A stretch of 64,000 bases of DNA from Protula sp. h YS-2021 (taxonomy: Eukaryota > Annelida > Polychaeta > Sabellida > Serpulidae): positions 19,383,907 to 19,447,906 of the forward strand of contig OX457033.1 of assembly GCA_949752745.1 (NCBI GenBank), given 5' to 3'. The notes under the pieces were generated by a model. The model had not been told where the DNA came from. It did no database searches and was given only the letters and a program-made list of their open reading frames with translations. A program made the position numbers and the translations under genes. Positions 1 through 11,659 of the stretch are shown here, in pieces (the stretch's first letter is position 1; each line of letters begins with the position of its first letter).

Positions 1-294
1 TTCAATGTATTTAAATATTTTATAAAAAAATTAAATGTAATAAATTGTTATTATAATGTCGTTTTTTATAGCTTTGTCGTGGACACTACTTGACAAAAAA
101 AAAACAACACAGGTTTAATCTGGTTTGCCAAATTCTTTTTGCAATAAGATGAAATCCACAGTAATTTTGTGGACAAGAATTACTTTTACTAAAGTAATTG
201 ATAGAGTAATCAACAAAGAGAAGTTAATAAAGAGTTATTAATCAAGTATATTAAGAGAATTATTCTTAATAAAGTTTAAATGCTTGACATTTAG

Positions 295-1260
295 CACGTG
301 AAATTGGCTCATGAATTTGAAGATCTCGTGAAGGCCGACGACAGATTCGAAGTAACACATGATGTCGTCATGGGTCTGGTCTGCTTCCGGTTAAAAGTAT
401 GTTTCTATTACCTCAATATGTAGAGGTTAGTTCTCGAGAAATCTGGGTCGGTAGCAATCAACCGAAGAAGTAATGCGCTACTTCAGTGAGTTCATTAAAG
501 ATCAGACTTGAATGTGTGCGTTGTGGGGTGAGGATCCACGTTTTATTACTCAAGTTCACTTCAATTTCTGGTGTCTATGAATCAGAACTTCGGGATGACC
601 ACCCCTGAATTAAGATAGAAACAGAAATAAAACCACTTTTCATCCGTCCGTTTCAATTCGTTGTGAGATTTTTTTCTGGAATGAAGACCACTTTTGATCA
701 CAGTTTCATTTTCTGGGTTCTGGTGTAATGCATTGAGTTTATAACCAAGAAAAGGGGCCACCCATAAAGTAAGAAAAAAAAAACGCGAAATTGTCGGATC
801 TCATCCATTCACTAAAACTAGAGCATATACAAGGCTCCACCACACCCGCAAGGGGTTGTTATTCCAGACTTGGCACTCCGCGTTTAGGTGTCACTTTAAA
901 AAGTCACGGGCACGCTTATCAGTGAATGCCCAACCCCGAACCCAGCCCCACCAATAAATAAATAACCTACAATTCTAGTAATCAGTGCAGATAACACTGG
1001 TCAGTTCTGTCTGTAGCAATGACTATTATTTAATCTTTCAGAAATCGAATGAGACGAATGAGAAGTTACTGAAGAGTATCAACGAGGATGGACGTATTCA
1101 CATGGTGCCATCGAAGGAGAAGGGTATCTACTTCCTCCGGTTTGCTGTAGCGGCGGCCACAGCCGAATCAAAGGATATCACCTTTGCTTGGAGAACTATA
1201 GTGGAACTAGCGGAGAAAGTGCTAGCCTCAGAAACTCTGACTGATGACAGCAAAATGTAG
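295..1260 (+). CDS. Aromatic-L-amino-acid/histidine decarboxylase-like, last two exons
   Basis: This is the C-terminal part of a group II PLP-dependent decarboxylase (DDC/HDC/TDC family), a cytosolic enzyme making monoamines from aromatic amino acids or histidine. Exon 1 is 295-396, preceded by an acceptor (acatttag) and followed by the donor gtatgt; it encodes 34 residues starting [12 protein letters not shown] and ending GLVCFRLK. Exon 2 is 1042-1260, after the acceptor taatctttcag, and reads [14 protein letters not shown], then GRIHMVPSK and [12 protein letters not shown], ending at TAG. Both junctions are in phase 0, and the joined reading follows the family C-terminus closely (FRLK-SN-N-LL, IH-VP, LRFA). 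The PLP lysine and the other catalytic residues would lie in exons upstream of the window. The 645-bp intron contains an interspersed repeat. A polyadenylation signal AATAAA lies near 1425. Substrate cannot be assigned from this fragment. Confidence 0.85.
725..955 (+). repeat. Interspersed repeat family B, copy 1 (in the decarboxylase intron)
   Basis: The stretch shares phrases with copies near 22495, 24190, 25810 (minus strand) and 43465. The order is a GC-rich start, then gcactccgcgttt, then a short run ending aaaaagtca, then gtgaatgcc and a C-rich tip. No coding potential and no clear terminal repeats were seen. It looks like a short non-autonomous element of unknown class. Confidence 0.45.
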
Positions 1261-1324
1261 GGAGCCTCTGCAAAGACTATTTAAGCATCTGGATTCCCGG
1301 ATGGGTTTTTGTTTAGTTCTCTCG

Positions 1325-1325
1325 A

Positions 1326-1416
<91 letters not shown>

Positions 1417-1417
1417 T
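1325..1417. repeat. (ATT)n microsatellite
   Basis: Uninterrupted ATT triplets just after the decarboxylase stop codon, in its 3' UTR. Poly-Leu and poly-Ile readings across it are spurious. Confidence 0.98.
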
Positions 1418-1494
1418 TCATGCTAAATAAAATGAAGGAAGCTATAGCATGTAAACACGAACTTTCTTGTCCAGTAAATTACCAATGTGTTAAC

Positions 1495-1497
<3 letters not shown>

Positions 1498-1579
<82 letters not shown>
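1498..1579. repeat. (AT)n microsatellite
   Basis: Uninterrupted AT dinucleotide run of about 80 bp. Confidence 0.98.
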
Positions 1580-1582
<3 letters not shown>

Positions 1583-3955
1583 TGCTAATTTGGAATGCTT
1601 TATGCACTCCTATGTTTAATATTTTGCTGAAATTAACCAGTTATATTATTTTGTTATGGTTTAGTACTGATATGGAAGTTCGCAGTCAAAATGCCAATAC
1701 CGTCGAAAAATACGGTGATTCCACTCGATTGAGATGGATGAATTTAGCAGCGAATAATTCAAGATAGAATTAAAAATAAAATCCATAATTAGGTCATTTT
1801 TACAGGTTCTATTTTTTTAGTAAAAGTGAATTAATGCATTATTTTAATTCGAACCTAGCCGTTTACCGAAAGTGTAGCTGCAGCAGAGCTCAGTAAAGGT
1901 GATCACTATTTGTACAAAACAATGAATGTTGTGAACACGAAAAATTCGATCCTTTCATTTCATCGACGGCGTGTTTAGCTACAAAGTAGTCGCAGTGTAT
2001 CAATCCATCTTCACTGACTATGATCTTGAATTAGACGAGCCACTCACAGAGCAAAACCTACAACTGGGTCTGAATAATTGTTTCTGGGGTACAGAATAGG
2101 ACGGTGTCCGAATTATGCATGGAATGAAATGAGGCAGGTTTTACTGTGGTTGATTAAAAACTGATTTATTCTTTAAACAATCACTTCAATGACACAACAG
2201 TTTAATTGTTTCAAAATGTTTATTTTTATTTATTTTGGTTAAAGGAAAAACCAAAAATGGCAGTCCGAAATAATTATTGCAAAATGGCACGTGCTGTGAA
2301 AAGAGTTGCGATGAAACGAAGGCCATTATAGAAAAAAAACATGGCATATCTATGGCTGAAATATGTATCAAATAATATTCAAATACCCGCGAAATGTGCA
2401 ATTTAATAAAAATTCAAATATGAAGGGCATGGAGTAGGGGATTATCTGTCTATCGAATACAGTAGAGCAGTTCATTAAATAAATTTACAGGAAGGCACAT
2501 CAGTATTTTTTATTATATTTTATTATAATATTGTACTATACGTTATCGAGCAGAAGGCAGAGAATATTACAAAAACTACACCAGAACCCCGTGGATCGGA
2601 CCACCTCACAAATCGAACCACCCTGCGAATTGGACCACTTTTCACTAGAACCGAAATTCTTCCACTCATTTTTATTATTAAGGAACCCCCGCAAATCGGA
2701 GCGCCTCACAAATTTGGCAGTCTCAAATGTCATCCTAAACCGCGCAAATATTACCAATGCCACAACAAATAAAGCAGTTTGTGTTTCCTAAGTAAAGAGA
2801 TTGAGGTGGGATCACAACATGTTATCTATAGAAAAGACATGTTTGAATAGAAAGATCGCAAGGAATTGAATTGTAATGTAGGGAGTTAATCATAAGTACA
2901 ACTCCAGTAAAAGATGCACATTTCAGAATTTAACTATTAAAAGATTAACACATTTTGGATGGATAATTAATTAAACCAATCACCTGACAGTCTAGTTTTT
3001 CTTCAAAAATATATTATCGTAAACAAGATTATCAACAAACAGAAATTCAAATTTTTATTTCCTTGCTCTGTCAAAAAGAAATTGTGTTCCAAAATTAGCT
3101 TATATGATATCCATAATCACTTTCTGCTAATTGGAAATCTATTTTCTTTATCGTAGTGATGGATTTTTTTCATGAATACCTCAATGATTCAGCATTTGTT
3201 TCATTGAGGTATTTTGTTAATAGTACAGTCATTTGTAATGAGACATGTAAACTGTGACATCAATCGCATTGAGCTCTTATAACAATAGGCCGTATGGGTC
3301 ATTAGACGGTGCATTGTTCCATTGCTCATGCATATTCAAAATGACGTCATTGTGGTTTCTTTTGCTTTCTTTGACTAGCAATCAAATAAAAAAAATTAAC
3401 ACACAGATGGCTTAACTAATGAGGCAGACCAACTCATTGTTCTAAATGCTATTGTTGTAAGAAGAAAACGTTCCTCCCCAACAGAGAGGCGATCTAAAAG
3501 AAATAACAGAAGAAATCCCTCAAAACTGAATAGAAAAAGAAATAATATTAACAAAAATAATAAGAGTGTTTTTCCACAATTGAAACATCTCTTACTGTTG
3601 CATAACTTGGACAAATGTTGTTATCTGAATTATTAAGTCAATAATTTTTCACTGTTGACCGGAACGTAAATGGAAAATTTATTCACAAATCCAGGTCAAC
3701 ATTTTCTTACTCGTTAATAATATTTCAGATCTGCTGGTTGTTCTCTTTCACGCAATTTTAATTATTAAACGCCAATCTCGATACAATTTTTCATCGTTGA
3801 CTACTGGAAAAAATGCGTACTTACTTGTAGCGTGATATCGTTAGATTCGCTTGAATTCAATAAGCTCGTGAATATTTATAGGTGTACAATTACAGAGTTA
3901 TCGTCCTGTTACCAAATGCCTACAAAGCAGAAACAGGTCATGAGAGGAGGGAATC
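1580..3955. other. Non-coding stretch without recognisable gene
   Basis: AT-rich DNA with no convincing exon. At 2590-2710 there is a repeat built on 'gaccacctcacaaatcg' and 'accactttt-cact' phrases; its reverse complement resembles 30240-30440, so both belong to one interspersed family. Short open frames here are the repeat read through. Confidence 0.6.
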
Positions 3956-4281
3956 CTGATGGCTAGCTCAGGTGCTTAGAATGTCGGTCTGATACTATTA
4001 AGGTGTCATGTTTGATTCTCAGGTGTTAAGCAGTGCACTGACTTTTGTTCGAATTGCAACAGCTAAGAGAATATAGTAGGTCAGATCACTTGTCATGAAA
4101 ATCTACAGCTTCATTAATGAAGTCTTGTGGTGGTCCATTTCTATAAAAATAATATCATTTTATCGAATTGCCACAGCTAAGAGAATATAGTAGGTCAGAC
4201 CACTTTTCCTGGAAATCAACAGCTTCATTAATGGAGTATTGTGGTGGTCTATTTCTATAAAAAATAATATCATTTTTTCAT
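3956..4281 (+). mobile_element. tRNA-derived SINE with duplicated body
   Basis: The first ~70 bp resemble a tRNA. An A-box-like ggctagctcaggtgctta (3961-3978) is followed by an anticodon-arm-like stretch and a B-box-like gtttgattctc (about 4010-4020), which are Pol III internal promoter positions. The body after it is a direct duplication of a ~114-bp unit (4050-4163 and 4164-4281) sharing 'gctaagagaatatagtagg' and 'cagcttcattaatg'. A tRNA-like head plus unrelated body is the normal SINE plan. No intact tRNA fold or poly-A tail is present, so it is an old copy. Confidence 0.6.
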
Positions 4282-7200
4282 AATTTGTCAAGCAAAATAA
4301 AGGACTAATTGTTTTTATACATACCCAATCAAGAATATATGGCATAGATTCAAATAAAAAGGCAAAATACTATCGTTTGTTTTATATTTATTTAACTATA
4401 ATATGAATAAGTCCGATTTTGCTACTAGGCGCAAAAATAAAACATGGCGATGGAAGAAAATTGTAATAAAATCAAAATTTCTAAAAAAAAACACACAAAT
4501 TCTGGGAGATCATAGCCATTTAACGTGTTTAGAGATTGTAGGGTCGTATGTGGGATCTGAAGATACTTCAGTTACATTCATGCTGATTTCAACCCCAAAA
4601 AATGACAATGACTTTCGGTGGAAATGGATCAAAACTACAAGGAATAATATGGATGTGGAGATTTAAACGCATGTTAAAGGCCGATTTTTCATACAAATCG
4701 GTGGAACAAATTTGTTAAATTTTGAGCACTTAAAGATGGAAAAGTTGGCACTGCAACATATTAATATTAATAGAATAATATTAATATTAATTCTAAAGCA
4801 AAAAAAAAAAAAAATAAAGAAAAAATAAAACACTGCATGTAAACAGCACCGATTAGAAGTTTGCTGCCCAGTATGATATACCGAGCTCACAACACACACT
4901 CGATAACTGCCCGCACACTCTAGACATTACATTGGTCAGTAAGACTACTGTGAACCATGGGATCCTGCGCCCTACACATAGATTTCAATGGAAAAATTTC
5001 GAAATGCCCTTTGTTTAATAATAGAAAAGTCAAAGGCTTAGGAGTATGTTGAAATTGTGCGGACCATTCTTTCGCGCATGTTTTTACATTGGCCTGGTAT
5101 TTTACCCCTGCTTCTTCTCTGACCAGATAGGCCCTTATGTAACCAAATGCTCATATGTAGTATTTACATGAAGTTGTGCACCTTGCTGTTAGTTTTATTA
5201 GCCTTTGCTTCTTTCGCTTTCTTTGTAAAATGTAAGTAAAACAGTGATCTTTTACCAAATACAATGCACTAAGCAATGTTCTATTTATTGAATCTTTTCC
5301 AATAACGCGGCATATATAAGCAGCTACGCTTATGCATTCACAGTGTGCATCCCTTGCATAATGCAGTTTCGCTGAGTACAGTGAAGAAGTTGTATTGGTT
5401 TTAGAAGGACGACGCGTGAATGCTAAATCCAGCTTAATGAACAAATCAATATTTAATAAATAAATTACGGATTGAGTACAATTCATAAATCTTAATTTCA
5501 ACGAAGTGGACATTTTCAGGACCCACAACTGATATGAGGATTTTAGTTAAAAATAAAGCATGCAAAATCCAGATTGGTCAGCGAAATAAATAAATATGTA
5601 TTTAGCAAATAAACTCCGGACTGAGAACAATTCATGAATTTTTTTCAACAAAATGGACTTTTTAAAAGGCCCAAAAACTGATATAAGGCTTTAGTAAAAA
5701 AATAAAGTAAACCAGATACACATATTTCAGACTTGGGGAGGGAAAGAGACATCGGTGTGGGTTCACATGCTTAATAACGAATCCATGTACTTTCTCACTC
5801 AAACCAAAAAGCACTTAAGTTTGAAAATGATGGCTTGAAGGGAAGAATTGATTCAATAATTACATCTTTGCTCACGTGACTGATAGATGACTTAAACCGA
5901 AATAAATTTGAAAATGCACTAAAGACGGATGAAGTAGACCTATTACAGTATGTTGCTGCCAAATTGCCACCACCCCTTTTCCAGCACTTTCTGTCTCAGA
6001 CTAGTCATGCGGAGATATTTGGCATGGCGAAAAAGGGAATAAGACAGAAACAGATGAGTTAGATTGCAATAAACTGTTGAGATTGAAAATCTCCGAGTGT
6101 AAATATAGCTGATATCTGGCGTGAAGTGTTCAAGCAATAGTTGCTATAAACTGACTTAATAGTCATCGGCATTTGAAACCATTCTAGCGACATTTTAGTC
6201 CTTATATGTTTTTAAGTTCAACTTTTTATTAGACTACCTTCCAGCGTTACGTCATGCCTTGTCAACTTCGCAACGTGCCTCTCTATTTAATACCTATTTC
6301 AGCAGCAATCGGAGTTGAAATGAAGAGTGGATAATTCCTGATGTTACCTCGTGTTTGCCAATAAATGATATATATACAGGCTATAGACCGGAAAGTTTGC
6401 ACAAGGAACTGTGATATCGTACTGAATTTTGATTAAAACTAGCTCATTATCAAAGAGCTGTTTTAACTTTAAATCTATTGCAAAAACAATCGCCATCACC
6501 ATTATTGCAGTATATTTTAAGTTTTTGATTTAAATTATCAATTATCAATTTAATATATTTCATTAAATGCGTTATATCTACGGTAAAGAGCAGTTATTTT
6601 GTCCAAGTGGTAAGAGGAAGTCTCTGTTCTATTCCTTTTCATACTTTATTGTATAAGGTTAAAGGTCGACTGCTCAATTTCGATCCAAAAGAAGAAGAAA
6701 GAAGAAAGATGAAGAAGTTCGGAATAAATCAATATCTCCTCTCAATCCAACCCCCATTTTAATTGTTGAGGGTGGAAATATAAGTATCTTGCAAGACTAC
6801 AAGTAATAAATAATAAAAACGCATTGTTATTAATATTTATAACGTGTATTTGCACTCATTTAAGGCTAGTGTTTTATTAACTAGTCGGACAATAGTTGAA
6901 AGTTCCCTATCTTAGGAACATAAAAAGAGTACAGGGATATACAAGATTTCATATCTTAATATGACCAGCACATAGTTTAAAAGAAGGCATACGTGTACGC
7001 TGTCTGCGCAAAGATATTTATTCAAGGTCGTCATTGTGGCTTGATATTTACGTCAGAGTACGACATATAATCAACAGCTGAAGTCGACTCGTGAAGTTGT
7101 ATCTACTAAGATATTTTTAGATCCTTTATAGTGCATGCTTGAATCCGGGATTTTCTGAATGGAGGGTTGGGGGAGGGGGTTCAGCAAAAGGGTAAAAGAG

Positions 7201-8534
7201 ACGGTAGACTTGCAAAGGAAAAGATGATATGGCGTAAAAGCTCAAACGAAAAGCGAGGGTTGTTTTTCTTGTTTTTATTTCTACATTTTTTATTTGGAGT
7301 AGAGTGAGGGGTGAGGGGGACTGCAATCACGCATACCTATTAAGTCTGCCGCAGATGGTATACACATTTCACTTGCTGTATAAAAACGAGTGCAGTTGAA
7401 AGCGAGACTTGCAATACACCGAATATAAGACAGATTACCATATGTACAATTGATGAATAGTCACAAAGGGCACTTTCAACTGCCATCAAATCAAAATCAC
7501 AACCTCCACTTTAACACAGTTAGCAAGCCTGACGGAGATTAATCGTATCGTTTTTCTATTACATTCATTTCATACATTTGAAGGTTCAGACATCCAGTTG
7601 TCAATTCAAATATTTTTCTCAAAGAATCTTGTCAAACTAAAGTATAGATTAATCAAAGAAGTCTAATAATTACTTGAAGCAATCCTTATATTTTGTGCAA
7701 GTTTATTGTTAAAACTAATTATTAAGTGATGTAATTTATTGTAACGATTGCAATTTTAGGCTCGGTGAAAATATGCTCTCGACATAGCACAACAGTGCAA
7801 GACAAAACAGTGCAAGAAAAAACAGTACAAGAAAAACAGTGCAAGAAAAAACAGTGCTTTAAAGGACATTGCCATGTTTGTACAGTTTTGGGTATTTTTA
7901 TATTTCAGCAAAAAGAAAAAAAAAAGACTGCATAACACTTCGAACGTAAAAAACGACCGTTTTATAATGCATAAAACCTTGGACTATAAATTTGTAATTA
8001 ATCTATAAATGCGTAATAAATATAATATAATAATGCAGAAAGCGGGGTGGCGAACCGCTAGAGCCCTCTACAACCCTTGTCACGTTATTGAATAATTGAC
8101 CAAAACATAAATATCACAGGAGTTTTACAACAGATATATTGTTGATATTGCAATGAAGCAAAAAACAAGTTCAACAAATTTATAAAAAAAATCATATCTA
8201 ACATGTTTCATGTTGATGTAAACGTCTGGTTATAGAATTCACAATATTTCCCTTTTCAGATTTTAGTCAGACATTTTCCTTACATATACTTGAAAAATAG
8301 TTTATCTACATCTAAGCATGATCAGTCAGACAGATTCAGCATCCCATCATGGTTCACTTCACATAGCAAAAGTGTTTGACAAATCACGGAGTTACATTTC
8401 TCAATTGCGCGCGTGCCGTTCGCGTTAATAACTGCTTTGAATTTTGAATTATGACGTAAAAAACGATGACCCTAGGTATACAAAACCACTCCTCTACGAG
8501 CGTTTGACGTAGCTTTCGGTTAAAATACACAGGT
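4282..8534. other. Gene-poor AT-rich stretch
   Basis: No gene recognised. At 5440-5709 a diverged tandem duplication of ~135 bp carries 'tgagtacaattcataaat' and 'aactgatatgagg' against their second-copy variants. At 5041-5125 a fragment (gaaattgtgcgg, ttctttcgcgcatg) resembles the repeat copy at 14219. At 7775-7860 a ~15-bp unit, aacagtgcaagaaaa, is repeated about five times. Confidence 0.6.
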
Positions 8535-8961
8535 CCCGAACACTCGCGTAACGTCTAAAATACATCTATACTAGATCGGCAATATCGGCAACTTCGTCGG
8601 CCGATGTATCGGTTGCACATAGGATTAACTATGGCCCGACGCATAATAGATATAGCGGCTTCGTACGTCGGATATACATCGGGCCGATATATCTTTAATA
8701 CGTCGGGCCACCGTCGGAAATATCCCTACAAACTCTTCGACGTCGGACACCAACCGTCGGCTATACGTCGGTTATACGTTTATATTCCGATGCATTTCCG
8801 ACCAATTCCGATGATTTTTATACGTAAAAAAATTGTTTCTAACCTTAACTGACCCATTGAAACTTTACCAACCATTCATAATTCACATATTCATACATAC
8901 ACCATAGCATATCAATATACAACATAGCATATCTATATATTGCAACTGAACACTAGTACTT

Positions 8962-9034
8962 ACTCGGGTTTGAACCGGGAACCTCTTGCATCCTAGGCGC
9001 GGAACATACCTCTACTCCACGGCGGCTGGGACTA
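8962..9034 (-). other. tRNA-like sequence inside the CGTCGG element
   Basis: Read on the minus strand it carries a B-box-like ggttcaaaccc with flanking CCCGG/CCGAG arms that could form a T-arm, and an A-box-like tggagtagaggt about 40 bases upstream. The acceptor stem and anticodon stem do not pair well. It is more likely a SINE head or tRNA pseudogene captured by the element than a working tRNA. Confidence 0.35.
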
Positions 9035-9356
9035 GTTTATTGAGGCAAATGATAATTTCAAGTATATTCATAATGCACCACTATTGATTCTTCATAATGT
9101 CCCCTACAAAACGTCAATCGATAAATTTCCGACGCCGAATAAGCATCGGAAAATATGCGTTTTATAGACGTATAAAAAATACGTATAATATACGATTGCA
9201 ATATCGGCATCTTTTTTCCGATGTATTTCCGACGCCGTTTATACATAGGAAAATATACGTTTTATAGACGTTTAAAAAAATACGTATAATACGCGTTGGC
9301 AATATCGGCATCTTTTTTCCGACGCTGTGGAATATGTGGAGCACTCGTACACAACG

Positions 9357-9458
<102 letters not shown>

Positions 9459-10436
9459 TTCAAGTTATGCGTGAAATACACAAATTTAGAGATCCATTGG
9501 AAATGGGTATATTTCCAACGTTTCACCGACAAATATAACTATATGTATAATATGCGTATATTTTTATACGCATATTACATGCTTGTAATATCTCAAATAA
9601 AAACATTAGTTTTCGTCGGAATTCGGTATATTTCCGACGTATAGCCGATGTAGTGATATATTTGAGATCCATTGGAAATCGGTATATTTCCGACGTTTCA
9701 CCGACAAATATAACTATATGTATGATATACGTATATTTTTATACGCATATTACATGCTTGTAATATCTTAAATAAAAAAAATTAATTTTCGTCGGAATTC
9801 GGTATATTTCCGACGTATAGCCGATGCAGTGATATATTTGTATATTATACGATTATTGTAATCCGTCGGTTATACATCAGTAATATCTTTTTCAAAAACA
9901 ATTAAGTTTTGTTCCGTCGGAAGTACGTCTATGTCAGACGTTGGGCCAACATATACAAATATATGTATAATGTACGTATAAGTAAATACATCGAATATAC
10001 GTATGCAATATCCGTTTCATTTTTTTACCATTGGTCGGAAGTTAATCTATTTCCAACGTATAACCAATGCATAAAAATATATGTATAATATATGCATTGA
10101 AAATACGTGTAATATATGAATATAATATTTTTAACAAAAAAAAATCCCAATTGATCGGAAGTTCGTCGGAAAAAGATGTCGGCCCGATGAATATTTGCCA
10201 ACATCTATTAAACTGAGGAAAATAATCATCAGTCCAACGTCGGTAAGCGATGAACTTCCGACGAATGAAAAAAAATGGAAATTCGACTATTGCCAACCTA
10301 TAACCGATGCATTACCGATGCATCGAAGCCGATGCCGACGTTTTCCGACCTGGTTTATACTGTTCCGACGTCGGCCCGACGTTACGCGAGTGTTCGGGGT
10401 GTTAGGTCTTAGATGGACTGCTCGACAAAGCATTCC

Positions 10437-10920
10437 TATGGCGGTATATTTGTACAAAAATTTCATGGCGTTCGCGCTCCAACATTTATTTTTGATCGCA
10501 ATGGTATTTATGTGCAATTAATAGATCAGAGAATATTTAATTCTTTCGCGAACAACTTTTTATGTTATTCAAGTCACTATTAATTTCTGCACGTGGTTTT
10601 TTATTATTAAAAAATAAATGACAGAATGACTTCAATTGATCGCGCTCTATAATGAACTTTTCGCGTTCCAAAATTAAGAAAATTAAATTACGTGATAAAA
10701 CGCATGGTCAGAAAAACGTTCTTTAAAACACAAGACGTTTATGGTGCGGGACAAAATTATGGCGAAATTAAAGAGCGCGAAATAAATAGTCAAATAACAT
10801 ATGAAATGTAAATGTTGTGCGGCTGAGAAAATTGCCGCGAGGCCATTCAAATGAACGCGAGAAAAAAAATAACATATACAACATGTACGTTTTGATTTTT
10901 TGTTCAAATATACCGCCATA
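10437..10920 (+). mobile_element. MITE with TATGGCGGTATATTTG ends, copy 1
   Basis: The element starts tatggcggtatatttg and ends caaatataccgccata, a matching inverted pair. It is flanked on both sides by the 6-bp direct repeat cattcc (10431-10436 and 10921-10926), a target-site duplication. Its 484-bp interior is AT-rich with 'cgcg' islands and encodes nothing. The same sequence occurs reversed at 16694-17136 with a different 6-bp duplication, which confirms the element limits. Confidence 0.85.
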
Positions 10921-11316
10921 CATTCCAGACGTGTTCTGTGTGTGACAGATAGGGCGTAAAAGCAGGCCATGGCAAAATATCAGTTCTACTTGCTTGAATT
11001 TAATCCATGCATGCTCTTGTCATATGCCGACGTGACTTATATCCTGCTGAAAATGGGGTTGATTTGACGGACTTGCGGGAACAACACAGGGTAAGAGAAC
11101 TTGTTCTTGATGTTATAGGACTGACAGATTTTCGTTGGCGAATCGGAATTCAGTCCTTAATTCGAAAGCAATCCGTCAGACCACGGCGCTTTGGATTAAA
11201 TGTCGATCGCGCTCATGTACATCTCGAAAGCGTTTTCACCCGACCCATGCCAGTCGTGAGAGCGTCCATTATGAAGATCAAACCAAATAAATTGTGATCA
11301 GTCAGAAAAAAAAGAA

Positions 11317-11659
11317 CTATATTCCAGTCATCTTGTCCCAAACGTATTTGATTGGCTGCTCATTGCATCTTCGTGCAGCATCGGATCGCAATGGCATTCG
11401 GCGACTCCGAATACCCTGCTGTTGATCTTCCTGAGGAGTAGTTACCCGAGGTCTACCTGAAAGCGGTCGGTCGTGCTTCCATTTGGTCTGATTGGGTTTG
11501 TAGCAGTCTAATGGTCGTTTCGTTGACACCAACAAGTGACAACAGTGGCTTTGTAATCAGTTCAGGAAACTTAAATAATTTATTGATTTTATTTAGAAAA
11601 ACTTTTACTGTGTACTTAACTGTGTGCCTTGCGTGTTGTTCGTATTGCCAAGAGCACAA
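11317..11659 (-). pseudogene. Tc1/mariner-like transposase, DNA-binding region remnant
   Basis: Two overlapping minus-strand frames together look like the paired helix-turn-helix start of a Tc1-family transposase. One frame has a VNETTIRLL segment, the recognition-helix position. The other continues with DRPLSGRPRVTTPQEDQQ, close to the GRPR hinge and the following TTP-x-D motif of Tc1 proteins. The frame change between them and the missing DDE catalytic domain mark it as a dead fragment. Ends and terminal repeats were not found. Confidence 0.6.

Noticed and set aside
8962..9034. Functional tRNA gene on the minus strand
   Set aside because: A- and B-box-like sequences exist, but acceptor and anticodon stems do not pair; kept only as a tRNA-like fragment.
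11007..11297. 96-residue + strand frame near the Tc1 remnant
   Set aside because: Neither strand gives a recognisable transposase block here, so it was not called as a gene.
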